The notes: generated by a model not told the origin, from the letters alone. A DNA stretch of 64,000 nt from Manis javanica (GCF_040802235.1 NC_133158.1:38134001-38198000); one strand, 5' to 3'. Counted from the first letter of the stretch, positions 1 through 60,654 are shown. Numbers and translations: made by a program.

Positions 1-240
1 TGTAACAGTTTTAGAACTGTTCGTTCTTTTTTTTGTTTGTTTCTGTGTGTTATCCTTTTTGTGTCTTCCCCTTTTTTTCTTAAATTTTGTTATACCAACT
101 GAATTTCCTTTGCTAAATTTTCTCACCTCTTAAAAATATATTATTAAAGCAGAATTTAGAAAACACTATTGGTAGTTAAGTTACCCCTACAAGAAGTCAA
201 AACAGTACTGTTCTACCTCCCTCTGCTCCATTTACTACTT
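1..240. other. AT-rich sequence, nothing identified
   Basis: T-rich tracts without an exon, a hallmark repeat end or an RNA gene that I can recognise. Confidence 0.5.
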
Positions 241-244
241 CCCT

Positions 245-905
245 AGAATTTTTGTCCCATGATTAATTTATTTTTTCCATTCAAGTATAACATACATACA
301 GTAATGTGCCCAAATCTTGAGTATAGAGCTTGATGAGCTTTTCCAAGGTGAGCACACCCTGAAAATGATACCCAGAGCAAGATACAGAACATTATCAGTA
401 CTCAAAAAACCTTCATGGTGTCTTCCAATTCCCCTTCCATAGGCAAACCATAATGCTGACGCCCATCACCGCAAATCAATTTGTCTTTTTCTTAAGTTTA
501 TGTATTTGAAATCATAGTGTCTATTCCTTTGTGTGATGCTCTTTCACTTGGCATGATGCCTCTGAGACTCATCCACACAGAGACGTGGGGCAGTCGTGCT
601 GTCTTTGTGCTGTCTAGCATTCCATTCTGTGACTGCACCACAAATTACCCAGTGGTGAGGGACATTTGTGGTGGTTCCAGTTTGTGGGTGTTGGAGATAC
701 TTCAATGAGCACTGTAGCATCTATCTTTTTGGTACAGCTATCTGTGTATTCCTTTTAGATATACACCTGAGAACAGAATTGTTCGGTCATAGGTTGTGCA
801 TATATTTAGCACTTGAGGATACTGTCTGCTTTCCAAGTAGTGTACCCACATTGCTATTTAATGTTCCATACTTTAAACAATCAACACTTATTCACTCTTA
901 AAAAG
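245..905 (-). repeat. Old L1-type LINE 3' fragment, antisense
   Basis: On the + strand this reads as a diverged reverse complement of an L1 3' end: the phrases about magnitude 'ttcacttggcatgatgcc', 'agactcatccacac' and 'acctgagaacagaattg' match the order of the same region in younger L1s (compare 16560-16900 and 19890-20160). No open frame of note. Half-L1 (HAL1) is an alternative. Confidence 0.7.
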
Positions 906-1030
906 CAGTCTTCATTGTCTTATTTGATCATCACTGTTTATTGTACTCCATTTCTTTTGCATGTCTTCATTTTTCTTCTTGCTAGAGCTCATCTTCTGGT
1001 GTTTGGGTTTTGTTGTTGTTGTTGTTATCA

Positions 1031-1162
1031 TTAATCTACAATTACATGAGGAACATTATGTTTACTAGACTCCCCCCATCACCAAGTCCCCCCAACATAC
1101 CGCATTACAGTCACTGTCCATCAGCATAGTAAGATGCTATAGAATCACTACTTGTTTTCTCT
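1031..1162 (-). repeat. Short 3' fragment of the young L1 family
   Basis: About 130 bp that match the extreme 3' end of the full-length L1 at 19515-19645 (shared words such as gaggaacattatgtttac and cactgtccatcagcatag). Strongly 5'-truncated and antisense to TXNRD3. Similar words (tctggtgtttgggtttt and tctggttgggtttt) on the two sides may be a diverged target-site duplication. Confidence 0.75.
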
Positions 1163-1189
1163 GGTTGGGTTTTTTTAAAAGAGTATTTG

Positions 1190-1800
1190 TGGGTCTTAAA
1201 TGTTTGGCTTCTTTCATTCCCCCAAATGTCTTTCTTTTGTCCTCACAGTGAATATATAGTTTTGCAATAGTTACTCTTGACATGTAGTTGTAGATTCCAA
1301 GTGATTTTCACTCAGAACTTCGAAGATATTGCTCTATTATTATGTTGTTCTCTTGAAGAGCCCTGTTAATCTCAGAATTTATTTCCTCAGTTTGGACAGC
1401 ATTTCCTCTATTATTTCTTAGAAAATTTCCTCATTTTTGTTCTCTCTGTTCTCTCTTTTTAGAACTCTTTTTGATGACTTTTCCAATTTTTCTACTTATC
1501 TTCCATGTCTCTTAACTTGTATTTCATGCTTTCTAAGTCTTTGTACTTTTATGTCATGTGCTGGGATAATTCCTCAGGTTTTCTAGATTGCGAGTTTGAT
1601 CTTCAGCTGTATACATTCCATTTTTCAGCCCACCTACTGAGCTTTCATTTTTTTCCTAATTTAGCAATCAAGTTTTTAACATTCTTTTTTTTGAAGTCAG
1701 TGTCCTTGCACATTTCTCTGAAGCCATTTGTCATGCTTATTCTAAATGTCTGTCCTGCTTTCTCTATTAAATCTGATTCCTCAGATATAGTTTCTCATTG
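1190..1800 (-). repeat. Probable L1 ORF1/5' region relic, antisense
   Basis: The T- and C-rich + strand text resembles the antisense of mammalian L1 ORF1 and 5' region, similar in wording and base composition to 24280-24660. It is highly diverged and the boundaries are vague. Confidence 0.45.
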
Positions 1801-1809
1801 ATTGAATTT

Positions 1810-3690
1810 GGTGAATCTCTTTCGTGTTGTTACTATGCAGAGAACACAGGGGAAAGACTTTCTCATTATTTCATGCTCAGATTGTCAGAACATCTCACAG
1901 GTTTGCAGACAGAGTTGAGCAGTTAGCAACCCTGGTGTGGAACGGGAGATTAATCAGAGGTGTTCACTTTGGCTGTGCCTGGGGAGAATACTGGCAGCTT
2001 CCAATCCTACTAGCTCCTTCCTTCCAACCGCCTTCTGCTTCCTCCTCTCAGGCACCTCTTCCCACTGCTCCAAATGGTAACTGACTGACCAGTCCTTTGC
2101 AGACTGGTTCAGTGGGCCCCATTAGCGAATTAGCTGGTGGGTCCTTGGGAGTCAAAGCTAGGTTGAGATGTCCCCTGTGAGGGTAGAAAGAGGAGACGGA
2201 AGTGAAGAACAAAGCCAGGAAGTGTGAAAATCCTCTGAAAGTGCCAAAGGTTGAGCCAAGTAAGGAAGATCGGTTGGCAGATCCAACACGCAGAGGTGAT
2301 TGAAAGGGGAAACCAAGCCTGAGGAACCAGTGTTGACACAGTGGGTACAGCAGGCAGGTACTGAAGTCTGCCCCAGGGGGTCCTGTGAGTGGTACCGGGT
2401 GCGCGTGACTGACCTCGCCTGACCGATGCGGGGCTGAGGGCGGATGAGCTGGGTTGGCTTAGAGGTTCCTGGTGGGAAGGGTAAAAACTCCCATTCCAGC
2501 CCTACGAATGCAGGATGGCTCCTGGAATCCCACTTGGATCCCCAAGTCCTCGTCCTTTTGCGTTTTGCAAGAATCAGGCTTCGTGCCTTTTGTTTCCCTG
2601 TGACTGGGATAAGTATAGGATAATCCCAAATTCTAAGACTTTGTACATGGAGAAAATTCAAGAACTCCCTCCAAGCCCTGCCTTGATATCTTTGCAACTT
2701 AGAATTTCAGGCTCGTGTGTGTTATACACATGTCTGCCAGACCTAAGAAATTCAGCTGTGCTCCCTGGCTGGTGGGGTTTTCCTTCCTCACAACTTGACA
2801 AAAGAGAGGTGCTCTGAGGTCTGTTTTATAGGTTGTCTCTTCTACAGGTTGACTGCTGATTACTATCATCTGTCAGATTCATAAAACAGTAGAACATACA
2901 CATTCCTGCTGGATGCTTTTATTTACATACTGTTTCTTGTAGCCATTAGAAAAGGAAGAAAAGCAAAGGCAGGAGAAGCACGCTCACACCCCCACTCAGA
3001 AGGTTCTCAGGCATCACAGCTTAAGGACAACAATACTGCAAGAGAAATAGAGAAATAAAACCACCAGGAGTCTAATAATCATCAATTACCAGTCTCCCAA
3101 ATTAGATACTAGACCTTGCAGAAACCAGCAGCACCTCAATATCTATTACTCTGTGTCTTTAACCAGCAGACATCACCACTATGACTAAGGAATAACATAC
3201 ATTCTTGCAGGTGAAATGATTCCTGAAAGCAAATAGCAACCAAATTGGAGAGGTCAATGTGCTGGCTAGTTTTACGAGGCCATTACCCAGTCCCTGGAAG
3301 AGGGGAAATAGTGGAGACTCAGATGGAGATGGAGTCATGGTGATTCTCCCCCCAGGTACACAGCCAGCTCTGACACCTCCCAGTCGCATCCCGGAGACAG
3401 CCATTCCAGTGAAATGGGGCAGCTGTACTTAGATAGTTCACAGCTGGAAAGCAGCTAAGGCCACAGCAGAAAGGATGTGGCTTTAAAGATATTGTCAACC
3501 TTGTTCACTCTTTTCCTCTGAACACTTTCTACAAACGCTGAGCATCTTTCCAGCTCCTATGTGCTGAAAGGACACCTTTGTGTTCTGGGGGAGAGTCACA
3601 GACTGAGAGACAGGCAGGGGCTGAAACAAAAGAGATGATTGTGCAAACCCCCCAAGATTGAACTTTCTGTTGCGTTTCCCTTCATCCTAC
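1810..3690. other. Intergenic, nothing identified
   Basis: Unique-looking sequence of mixed composition. Open frames on both strands here (up to 179 codons at 2158-2697 on the minus strand) show no domain or plausible splice context. I see no RNA gene. Confidence 0.5.
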
Positions 3691-3694
3691 CACT

Positions 3695-3870
3695 CCTGAG
3701 TGTCAGCCATGTACCAGCGTGCACTCCATGCTGATGACACAATGATGAAAATGCAACATGTCCCCCACCTGCATGGAGCTATCAGTCTTGGGGGAAGAGC
3801 ACTAGACATTTATCAGAAAACCACACAAATGTAGCATTACAAACTGCGGTGTGTGTAAGTGCACTGAGAA
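3695..3870 (+). repeat. L2 LINE fragment
   Basis: The wording 'catggagct...gggggaagagcactag' and the following aaaccacac/gtgtgtaagtg order resemble the L2 3' region, as at 10790-10870. Diverged. Confidence 0.5.
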
Positions 3871-4109
3871 CATGTAACAGCCTGGGCTGGTACTAGAGTG
3901 TGGTCCAAAGCTGTCTGCAAAGGGCAAGGGCCCTGGGCCTGCCTCCCAGAGGGCATGAGGTTTGCCTGCCCAGGCCTTGGGAGAGGGGCATCCCATATTG
4001 GCAGCCTGTCCCATGCTGTACCCAGCAGACCCTCTTCTCCTCGTCTCCCTCCAGTGTCTGTCCCCTCCTCCACCCCAGCCTCTCCCTACTTCCATTCTGC
4101 ACCCTGCTT

Positions 4110-4275
4110 GTCTGCTTACTAAGATGTGGGCTCCAGCAAGTCACAGCTTCTCTGGGCCTCAGTTCCTTGTCTGTAAAATGGGATAATCAAAGTAACTCAG
4201 AGAATTAGAGGGCTGTTGTGGGGTTTCAACAAGTCAGTACATGCAGAGCAGTCAGCACCCTTGCTATTGCTCCCT
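4110..4275 (+). repeat. MIR SINE
   Basis: It contains the MIR core order: caagtcac, tgggcctcagttcc, ctgtaaaatggga, then the ggctgttgtgggg and gcagagcagtcagca tail. Ancient and diverged. Confidence 0.75.
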
Positions 4276-4519
4276 CCTAACAAAGATGCCTTTGGAACTT
4301 CTCACTCTTCACAACCCTCAACACACCTTCCTGCCCAGAAGAGGGGCTCTCCGTAGCTGGCCCAGGGCATTCCTTAAGAGTAGAGTGTGCCTCTTCTCTT
4401 CCTTTTGATAGCTGTGTCCACACCAGGCGTTTTTAGCCCCAGCCTACACTGTTCACCCTCTGTGCTCCTACCCATTCCCTCGGGGGCCGTGTCAGGCTCG
4501 CTTTGTTGTTTAAGAAGGA

Positions 4520-4830
4520 ATCAAGACGCCGAAAGGTGGGGTCACCGAGCAAGGAGACGCTCTGCATAGGGTCCTTGGGGAGGCCGACGCCAGTGGTCAG
4601 GAGGCGAGGGGCGACCCCTCCCAGCGTGCCCAAGGGCGCTGGGCGGTGGGCCCCCGGAAGGCACTGGCGCCGGAGCAGCGCGGTGGGAAAAGAGAGACCT
4701 GCGCGCCCGCTTCCCGCAAGGCCCACTGCCACCTGGTGGCGGGTTCCGGAAGTGCGACCACCTGGCTGGCCACCAGGAGCACATCCATTCCTGCAGAGCT
4801 ACCTGGCACAACGTGGCGATGCGCTCTTGA
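4520..4830. promoter_or_regulatory. Orphan CpG-rich patch, possible regulatory element
   Basis: About 300 bp with many CG dinucleotides in a CpG-poor region. A CTCF-like core, CCACCTGGTGGC, lies at 4729-4740, and a second related word in reverse orientation lies at about 4770-4785 (ggccaccagg). No exon can be supported: the overlapping open frames on both strands look like GC-rich noise. It could be an enhancer, an insulator or the start of a non-coding transcript. Confidence 0.4.
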
Positions 4831-4834
4831 GCAG

Positions 4835-6180
4835 GCTTCGGAACGCACTGAGCTCAGGCAAGAATCCTCTAGCGACGCCAGGCTTGGGCTCTGCTGTGCG
4901 GGAGGCAGAGAGACTTGGGGCTTGTGGCGGAGGAATAATTGCTGCCTTTGCTGTAGAAACTGGGGAGAGAGGGACAGAGGGCCTCCACGGAAGGCCGTGC
5001 TGAGCGCTGGAGCTAACGCCAAGCCCTGAGTCCGCACTCCCATACAGCACAGCTCTGGTTCAGCATTCTGCGTTAATCCTCCCCTTGCTCTAATTGATGG
5101 ATTCTGCATCTCAGGCCTGAATCCTTCCCATCCAAACTGTTCAGTAAATTCCTAGTGCTGTGCAGAGAGAGCATTTTCCCCTTGGGCTCTGGGTCAACAG
5201 GTCTTTGCACAGTTGCAGGAGGGGCCATATTCCTGCATAGGACCCTGTGGCTGGCAGGGTGTGGGCAGGCCAGCCACCAGCCAGACTCTGCTGTTCTCTC
5301 ACAGAGCATTACCTTCTGGGGCCAGTTTGGTGCTGGAAGGTGAAGGTCAGCCAGGTGCGCCAGTCTCTATGAAAGGGTCTGCTTCCAATAAAAGACTAGC
5401 TCAGAGTCCCATGCTCCCTTTCCCAGCAGGCCGGTGGCCCCGTGCAAGTTTCTTACCATTGTTACCATCCCTCCCTGGTTTTGTATATTCAGGACTCTTT
5501 GGAAGGTAGGCATTTCCAAGCCAAAGAAAGCGAGGGGCAATTTATACCCTTTCTCAAAAAAAAAAAAAAAAAAAAGGCAAGGCTGACTGACCTTGTATTT
5601 ATATAACTTAAGGAAACTCAGAAGATAATAAGGCAAATCTGTTCCCAGGTGACTTAAGGTTTCCATTTGTAGACAGGGGAGCAGCTGCATAATTTTAAGT
5701 TTCCGCCTGAGCAGGCACTTCCATTACCTTCAGAACCTCCACGGCTGGTTTCTGGAAAGATCACCTCCAGGAGGGAAGGGAGGAGGGGGGCTAGCTCTTC
5801 CTTCCCCTGAGAGCCTCAGTCCGACCCTCTGCTGCCTCCATGTGTTGAAGAGGAAAGGCAAATTTGTCCCTTCAACACTCTGCTCCAGGTGTGAATTGAA
5901 TTCCCCTCTGGTGGTGTCCTTTAGCTCAGCGGAGCCACACTGGGTCCATCTTAAAGCCTCTCTACGTGTGCAAGGTGGGGAAATAAACACAGCAATGTCT
6001 GAACTACACAGAACACCCAGAGTTCTGATCTGGGTACAGTCCATTCATGTGTGGGGCACAGAGGGGAAGAGATCCCACCTAGAACCAGAGGTACTTTTTG
6101 GTTACCTTTTAAAAATCCTGATTTTCTTTCCCCATGATAGATTGATAGCAAAAAGTAGCCCTGACTTTTCACCCCTCCCT
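4835..6180. other. Intergenic, nothing identified
   Basis: Mixed sequence with one A-homopolymer of about 20 bases near 5557-5576. The longest open frame (213 codons from 5842, + strand) has no recognisable domain or codon signal and runs into repeat-like sequence. No gene supported. Confidence 0.5.
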
Positions 6181-6189
6181 TTACCCACA

Positions 6190-6410
6190 TCCTCAGTGGT
6201 TCGTCTGTGCAGCTCCTCCCATGAAGACACACATTGTATTTCCCACCCCGTGAATCTGAGCTGGCCCTTGGGCTTCCTTTGGTCAATGGAATGTGCCAGA
6301 AGTAAAGGTATTCTGGTTCTGAGCCCGGACCTCAGGAGCTCTTGCATGCTTCCTTTCTCTCTTGGATCTCCAGGCTCATTAGCATCTAGGCTGAGGGGTA
6401 GCTCTCCCTT
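6190..6410. repeat. Ancient interspersed repeat, family not named
   Basis: The order ggcccttgggcttcctttgg, tcaatggaatgtgccagaag, then cttgcatgcttcctttctct is one I recognise from a widespread old mammalian repeat, but I cannot name the family. Confidence 0.4.
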
Positions 6411-6489
6411 CAAATACACACACATTAAGAAATCCTGGACTACACTCTTCCTGGACCACCTTAGGTCATACGATCATGCCTGAACCAGT

Positions 6490-7215
6490 CCATGCAACCA
6501 GGAGAATGGCACATAGTAGTTGGCTTAGACTTGGCTTATGGACAAAATTCTGAAATACACTGGAGCAAGGGGAAAGGCATTCCTCATGTCTCTGAGACTA
6601 TCATGGCCCATCTGTGGTATGGTATCCATTATGTCCCAAACACTTGGAAGTGGCAAAATATAGAAGAGGTGGGACAAATCCTTGGGAGCCAACCACATGT
6701 CCAAATGGATTGAATAATTGACAAATTCACAATTATACTGGGAGGTTTTTTAATATACCTGTTGTACAAACTGACATATTAGAAGAAAAAAATGAATTAC
6801 ACAATCTCAAGCTTCTATTTTGTATCATACATGCAAAAAATGCACATTCTTTTCAAATAGGCAAGGATCATTGGCAAAAAATAACTGCTAACTGCTGTCG
6901 AACTGCAAAGAGAATCTTAATGAATTACAAAACCCAGAAATCAGAGAAGTTGGAAATTTGCAACAAAGAGAATTAACAGTGACAAAAACCTGTCCATTTG
7001 GGAACTTTAAAATGCACCTCCTAAAAATTGCTGCATTAAGAAATTAAAACTGAAATTAAAAACTATTTAGAAATGATGACAATAAGAATGAACAGACTGA
7101 AACCTGTGGTATATCACCAAAGCAGCATTTAGGGGAAAATTCATAGCTTTAAAATACATTTGCCGTATGCAAAAGAAGGAAAAAGAACTTGTAGTTAGAG
7201 ATGATAAAGTAAAGG
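6490..7215 (+). repeat. Old L1 ORF2 relic, sense
   Basis: A-rich + strand sequence in the typical order of L1 ORF2 coding DNA, for example the stretch ending aaagcagcatttagggg and tcatagctttaaa. Many stops in all frames. Confidence 0.65.
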
Positions 7216-7299
7216 AAGTTCTACTCTCTGTCCTCCCTCAAAATGCACCAAAAAGAATAAAACTTAATACAGTGTTAATGCTGGTAAAAGTGCTACAGA

Positions 7300-7470
7300 G
7301 GTGAATGAACCAGGATTCAACTTTAAGTTCTTCTCCTTACATGTGTGTGACTTTGGGAAAGTATGTCTTCTTCCTCATTTTAGTTTTCTCACCTGTGAGA
7401 TGGAGACAATAATCTCTGCTCTAAAGCACTGTTGGGAGAAGTCCACTGAGATTTTAATTACAAACTTATT
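7300..7470 (+). repeat. MIR SINE
   Basis: The MIR order tgtgactttgggaaagt, tttctcacctgtgagatgg and actgttgggagaag is present on the + strand. Confidence 0.75.
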
Positions 7471-7665
7471 GAGTGCTTCCCATATGCCAGATGCTATCCT
7501 AAGCATTCCACACGTATCTACTTATTTAAAATTCACACCAATTCTACTAATTAAAGTAGGAACTCTTATTAGTCTCATTCTGCAAATGTTGCCTCAGGCA
7601 ACTGACTAGCAAGTAATAGAACTGGGATTCAAAGATAGGAGGCTGGGCTCCAGAGTCTGCTTTTT
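7471..7665 (-). repeat. MIR SINE
   Basis: Reverse-complement MIR order: ttgagtgcttcccatatgcc, atgctatcctaagca, aactgactagcaagtaatag and gggattcaaag. It sits directly after a + strand MIR, a head-to-tail-inverted pair. Confidence 0.8.
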
Positions 7666-7669
7666 TAGA

Positions 7670-8820
7670 CTATCATTAAAATACAGATTTCCCTGAAAAC
7701 AGTGTCCTGGTTCTGAAGGAACCATCCCAGAGAGGCCCTGATGGCAGCTGGATGTAAGGGTCTGAGCAGGATACACAGTTAAAAAAGCAGTAGCAGTGGT
7801 GAGGGAGCTGACAGAGAGGTATGTTGTTTCTCTCTCTAAGCCAGTCTCTGGTTGGGGGTGCTGCTTAGGGGTGAGGATGGGAGAGGAAGTGGAGATAACT
7901 GAGCCACAACACACGAAGGTTCATAACACAGAGCCTCAGTATGAAACTCCTGAATTTTGAAAACTAACGTTAGATTCATCCTCCGGGCCAAGGAGATAAC
8001 AGATTTGGCACAAGGCCATAGAGGGCAATAAACCTAAATTGAACCTGTGGGCAGCCCTTTCTCTGCTTCTCACTACAGTATTCCTCAGCATAAAGACAAC
8101 TCCATAGAGAGATTGAGTTAGGCTTAGGCACCTGCAAGATCCTTTGAATATTTAGTTACAGGCCCAGGCTGACCTTGGCCTACCTTAGAAAATGATCTCA
8201 GGTCTCTCATCTCAGTACCATCTCCTTGGAAATTATAGAAGGAAGATAAATATGTAATGCTGTGTCTGCTTGCTTTGCTGTTTCTCTGTGATCTATGGTG
8301 CAGGTCCATCCCTGGACTGGGGGAGCTGCCAGTTGGCATCAGGTCTTGTGACAAATGACCAGAATAATATTTTTAAAAATAGTGAGACACTGAGGTGGCA
8401 GCTTTTGTTAAGGTTGCCCATATAGTGTGTCTCTCATCCACAGCAGCTATACATGCCTCCTGTGGGTAAGGGGGCATAAGCTGTGTATCTGGGTAGCTGT
8501 TGGGACCCTCAGTAAGATGAGGAGATGGTGCATGCTGAGTATTTTGTGCTGTATCTGTCTACAAAGCCATCTAAACATAGTAGTAGACTAAGGCTTATTG
8601 TGGCTTGTGAATTTGATCGCCCATCTCAACCCGTAATAACCACTGATGGTTTACTGCATTGTCTATACATAAATACTACCAAAGAAACGGTGAGGAAAGG
8701 ACATTTAAGCAAACTATAGATGAAAAGCATACACCACAGGTGAATCGACCCATTGGAAGGAATTGCACATGTGGTTCTAATTTCAAAGTAGCTCTGCCTC
8801 TCACAATTTCATGTTATAAA
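7670..8820. other. Intergenic, nothing identified
   Basis: Mixed composition without an exon or a repeat that I can name. Confidence 0.45.
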
Positions 8821-9530
8821 GCTTGACAATGTAAAAATAATAATATAATTTGAAAAATTCATGGATAAGAAGGTGGGGAAGTAGGAAAAATTGTAAACTG
8901 TCTAATTTTGTCACTTTTCTACCAGAAAGTAAAAACATACAGTTGGAACTTGTTAAAAATTAATGATATTAATCTTATGGTTCACAATCATTTCTTTAAA
9001 GAGATCTTTGAGAAGCTAGTATCTTCTCTGGAAAAATCTGAACAAGTAATTCCTACAGATTAGCTTTTACTTTTAGAATTTCTCTTACATTCTACTTTAA
9101 AATTAGCATAACCTATATGATAAAATTATCTTTCCATATATAGTCCTAAATGTTTAAATTTTTGCAGAGATATCTGGAATGATGGTCATGATACACTGAA
9201 AATAAAATTTTCTACTAGACTTTGGGATGATTATTATCCTATGTTTTTGTTTTATCCTTTCTATTTTCTTTTGTTGCTTGAGTTTTTTGAAAAAGAGTGT
9301 ATGTTATTTTTGATAAATTAATATTTATCTTAAAAAAACAAGGAAGTGATAAATGAATTAAACATACAAGGAATAGAAAAAATGAAAAATGAACTCCAAG
9401 AATATATAACAAAGGCACTAATAAAAGTAGAACAGAAATTAATGAATTAGAAAACAAAAGTAAATTTCATTAATAAAATTTAAAACTTTCTTTGAAAATG
9501 TGAAAATTTAAATAAAGCGAAAGAAACCTC
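8820..9530 (+). repeat. AT-rich tract with L1 ORF1/ORF2 relic
   Basis: The segment 9330-9480 (gataaatgaattaaacata, aatgaaaaatgaactccaag, gaattagaaaac) resembles sense-strand L1 coding DNA. The rest is AT-rich without clear identity. Confidence 0.5.
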
Positions 9531-9537
9531 ACTAAAA

Positions 9538-9962
9538 TGGAGTCAGAGGCCAGCAGGGCAAACACGCAGTCACTAGCACTGGTGGTCAACTGTAGGGCCA
9601 ACCCCCAGAGACCTACCTTGCAAACAACAGGCTTTTTTAGCTACTGTTTTATACCTCAGAACGAGGAAACAAGGTTTTTCTCTTCCCCTGGAAACAGCCC
9701 AGCCAATGAGAGACTTACAACTCAGCCAATGAGAAGCCACTGTACTTGAAACTCCAAATTTCTTCCAATGAACTTTTTGATTATAACAGTCCTCCCAGCT
9801 CCCCACATTTCTCTGTAGAAGAGCCTTTTCCTCTCCTTTGTTCTCTGACTTGCCTACGGTTTTGCTGTAGCTCGTGTGTTCAGAATTGAAATTCTCTGCT
9901 ATTCCTAAATAAGCATATTTTTGCTGGTAAAATAACCGATGGCTTTATTTTTAAGTCTAACA
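9538..9962 (+). repeat. Solo retroviral LTR, + strand
   Basis: A 425-bp unit that can be bounded by TG (9538) and CA (9961-9962). It holds two CCAAT boxes in near-identical settings (agccaatgag at 9701-9710 and 9724-9733), a TATA-like ttataac at about 9781, and a polyadenylation-type ctaaataagc near 9905. This is the layout of an ERV LTR (U3-R-U5) pointing toward TXNRD3, 2 kb away. No clean target duplication is visible. This is a solo LTR: no internal retroviral sequence is attached. Confidence 0.65.
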
Positions 9963-10069
9963 AGAAAGTAAGTCAAATAGACATTATGACACAATTGACT
10001 AAGTAGTAAAGAGAGAATACACAAATAACTACAGTGTTTTTCCCTTCTTCCTCATTTTCTCTAAAGTCT

Positions 10070-10540
10070 AACCTTTGCTCAGGACAACAGTGCAGCCATC
10101 ATTCTCCTGCCTGAAATCATTGTCTTTGGTTCTCCGTTCCTTCCCAGAAAGTTTTTAAACAGCATGTCAACAAGATCTCAGCCATCTGGCCCCTGCTCAC
10201 TTCACCAGCATTAATTTCTCCCTCAGCTCTGCCCATCTGCAGATCGTCAAGCATTTCAGCAAACACCAGAAACGCTGTGCCCTGCTGCTGCAGGTCAGTT
10301 GCAGGCCTCCATCCGTCTGGTATCCTCTTCCAGCTCTTTTCGTCTGGGTAACTACTCTTCGGCTTACCAAACTCAGCTTAAGTGTATTCCTCTTTTTAGA
10401 ACTATTTCCCCATTTGTGCCCCTTATTTCTGACATCTCTTTCTGAAAGGCTCTAGTCCAAAGGCAGACACTGTTGCCCATTTCTGTATTCCCCAATACTG
10501 AGCACAGTCCTGGGGTTAAAATAAAGGCATGCAATAGGCT
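10070..10540 (+). repeat. L2 LINE 3' fragment
   Basis: Pyrimidine-rich order typical of L2: ctggtatcctcttccagct, gtgccccttatttctgaca, and a tail with attccccaatactgagcaca and aaataaaggcatgcaa. Confidence 0.55.
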
Positions 10541-10724
10541 ACACAGGTCTGAGACCAGAAGAGTGGCAGGCCCTGAACAGCATGGTCTGGGCCCCACCTC
10601 CCTGATTTAGGACTCTGAATGAGCAGAGCAGAAAGAAAAAGTATTTGAGATTCCAGCCTGCGGACAAGAGAGGAGGCACGTTATGGTGATACATGTACTG
10701 GTAATTTGTGATGTCTGAATCGCT

Positions 10725-11115
10725 CAATCATTCATTATGTATGCCTAATAAGAAGCAGGTACTATGATAGTCTTGGGATGAAGCTGTGAGCTAGAGTGCT
10801 GAGGTCCCTCCCTCATGGAGCTACATTCTGGTGGTGGTGATGTGGGACTGGGGCACACAGTATTACGCACGTAAATCAGTACCTAAGGAAGATGATCACA
10901 AATAGCAGTAAATGTGCCATGGAGGATATAGAACCTGTGTGTTGCGATGGAGACAGGGCTACTTCATTCTGGGTGGAGAGCAAAACATTCTGAAAGAAGG
11001 TACCACTTAAGCCAAGGCTTTGTTGGCGAGAAGATTTGCTGGAGGCAGGAGACCAGTCTAGGCCAAGGAAGCAGAAAATGCAAAGATCCCAAGGCAGGGA
11101 AGGGTTCGACATATC
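10725..11115 (+). repeat. L2 LINE 3' fragment
   Basis: L2 order: cctcatggagctacattctg, gtgccatggagg, ggctacttcattctgggtgg, ccacttaagccaaggcttt, gcaggagaccag, then atgcaaagatcccaaggcag. Diverged and without coding capacity. Confidence 0.65.
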
Positions 11116-11119
11116 CGAG

Positions 11120-11560
11120 GCGCAGGGAGAAAGCCAGGGTGGCTTCTGTACAGTGAATCAGAGGGACAGTGTCAGGAGGTGACCCCAGAGAGGGACCACG
11201 CCAGGCACGCTGCTCTTGTGGTTCTTTTTCATTATGGCGGTTTCATTCATTCATTGCAGTGCAGGGAACTCCAAGTCAGAGGGACCAAGTTCAGCCTTGA
11301 GATCCTAAGTCCAGCACCCACCCAAACGATGGATGCAGGATTCCTGCTCTGTCACAGATGATTTCGGTGTCCTTTTGTTAGAGGTGCCTCTAGAATTATA
11401 TTGTAGAGACTGCGAGGCAGCGACCTAGGAAACCCACTTTAAAAATGCGTTGCAATAGGAAACGTAGAATTTTTATTCTGTTTGTGCGATATAAACTTTA
11501 AAAGAAAGAAGCCGTCTTTGCTAAACATGATTTATTTATTCACTGTTTCCATAGATTGAG
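11120..11560. other. TXNRD3 proximal upstream region, nothing identified
   Basis: Mixed sequence between an L2 relic and the CpG island. I see no specific element. Confidence 0.4.
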
Positions 11561-11803
11561 ACATCTATCCGCATTGCGGAATATATATCCATTTCTAAAG
11601 TGGATTAGAGTCCTGGTGGAGACTAAAAGCGAGTAAATACACCACAGGGGCACCCCGACCCCGGCGGCATCACGGAGAGTGAGCAGTCCCGCGTTGCGCA
11701 CCCAAAGCTGGGACAATAAAGGAGCAACTCCGCATGCAGCCCCTACAAAGTGGGGACGCCAGCGGAAGCAATGCTGTGACCCAGTTCGCAGACGCCGGGG
11801 GGC

Positions 11804-11834
11804 GGGGCGGCGCCGCGGGCGGGGCGGCGCCGCG
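11804..11834 (+). repeat. Duplicated GC-box unit in the TXNRD3 promoter
   Basis: The 14-mer GGGGCGGCGCCGCG occurs exactly at 11804-11817 and again at 11821-11834 (period 17). Each unit carries part of a GC box and a GGCGCC palindrome, so the duplication doubles potential Sp/KLF sites. Confidence 0.75.
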
Positions 11835-11976
11835 CCGCCGACCTTCCGGCTGATTTGCGGCGAGTGCAGGGCGTGGGCGGTGTTCGTGGTTCCCGCTTTC
11901 AACCCCAGTCCGGACGCTGCCGCCCGCGTCTTGGTTTCTGAGCAGGCCCGGCCCAGCCGGGAGCGACACCGAGACC

Positions 11977-60624
<48,648 letters not shown>

Positions 60625-60654
60625 GTACGTAATATGATTGGAAGCTGAAATGCT

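Noticed and set aside
4503-5109. Open frames of 127-170 codons on both strands
   Set aside because: They coincide with the CpG-rich patch, overlap each other, and encode low-complexity Arg/Pro/Gly/Ser-rich text.
5842-6483. 213-codon + strand open frame in the 5' flank
   Set aside because: No domain, no splice or promoter context, and its second half overlaps an ancient interspersed repeat.
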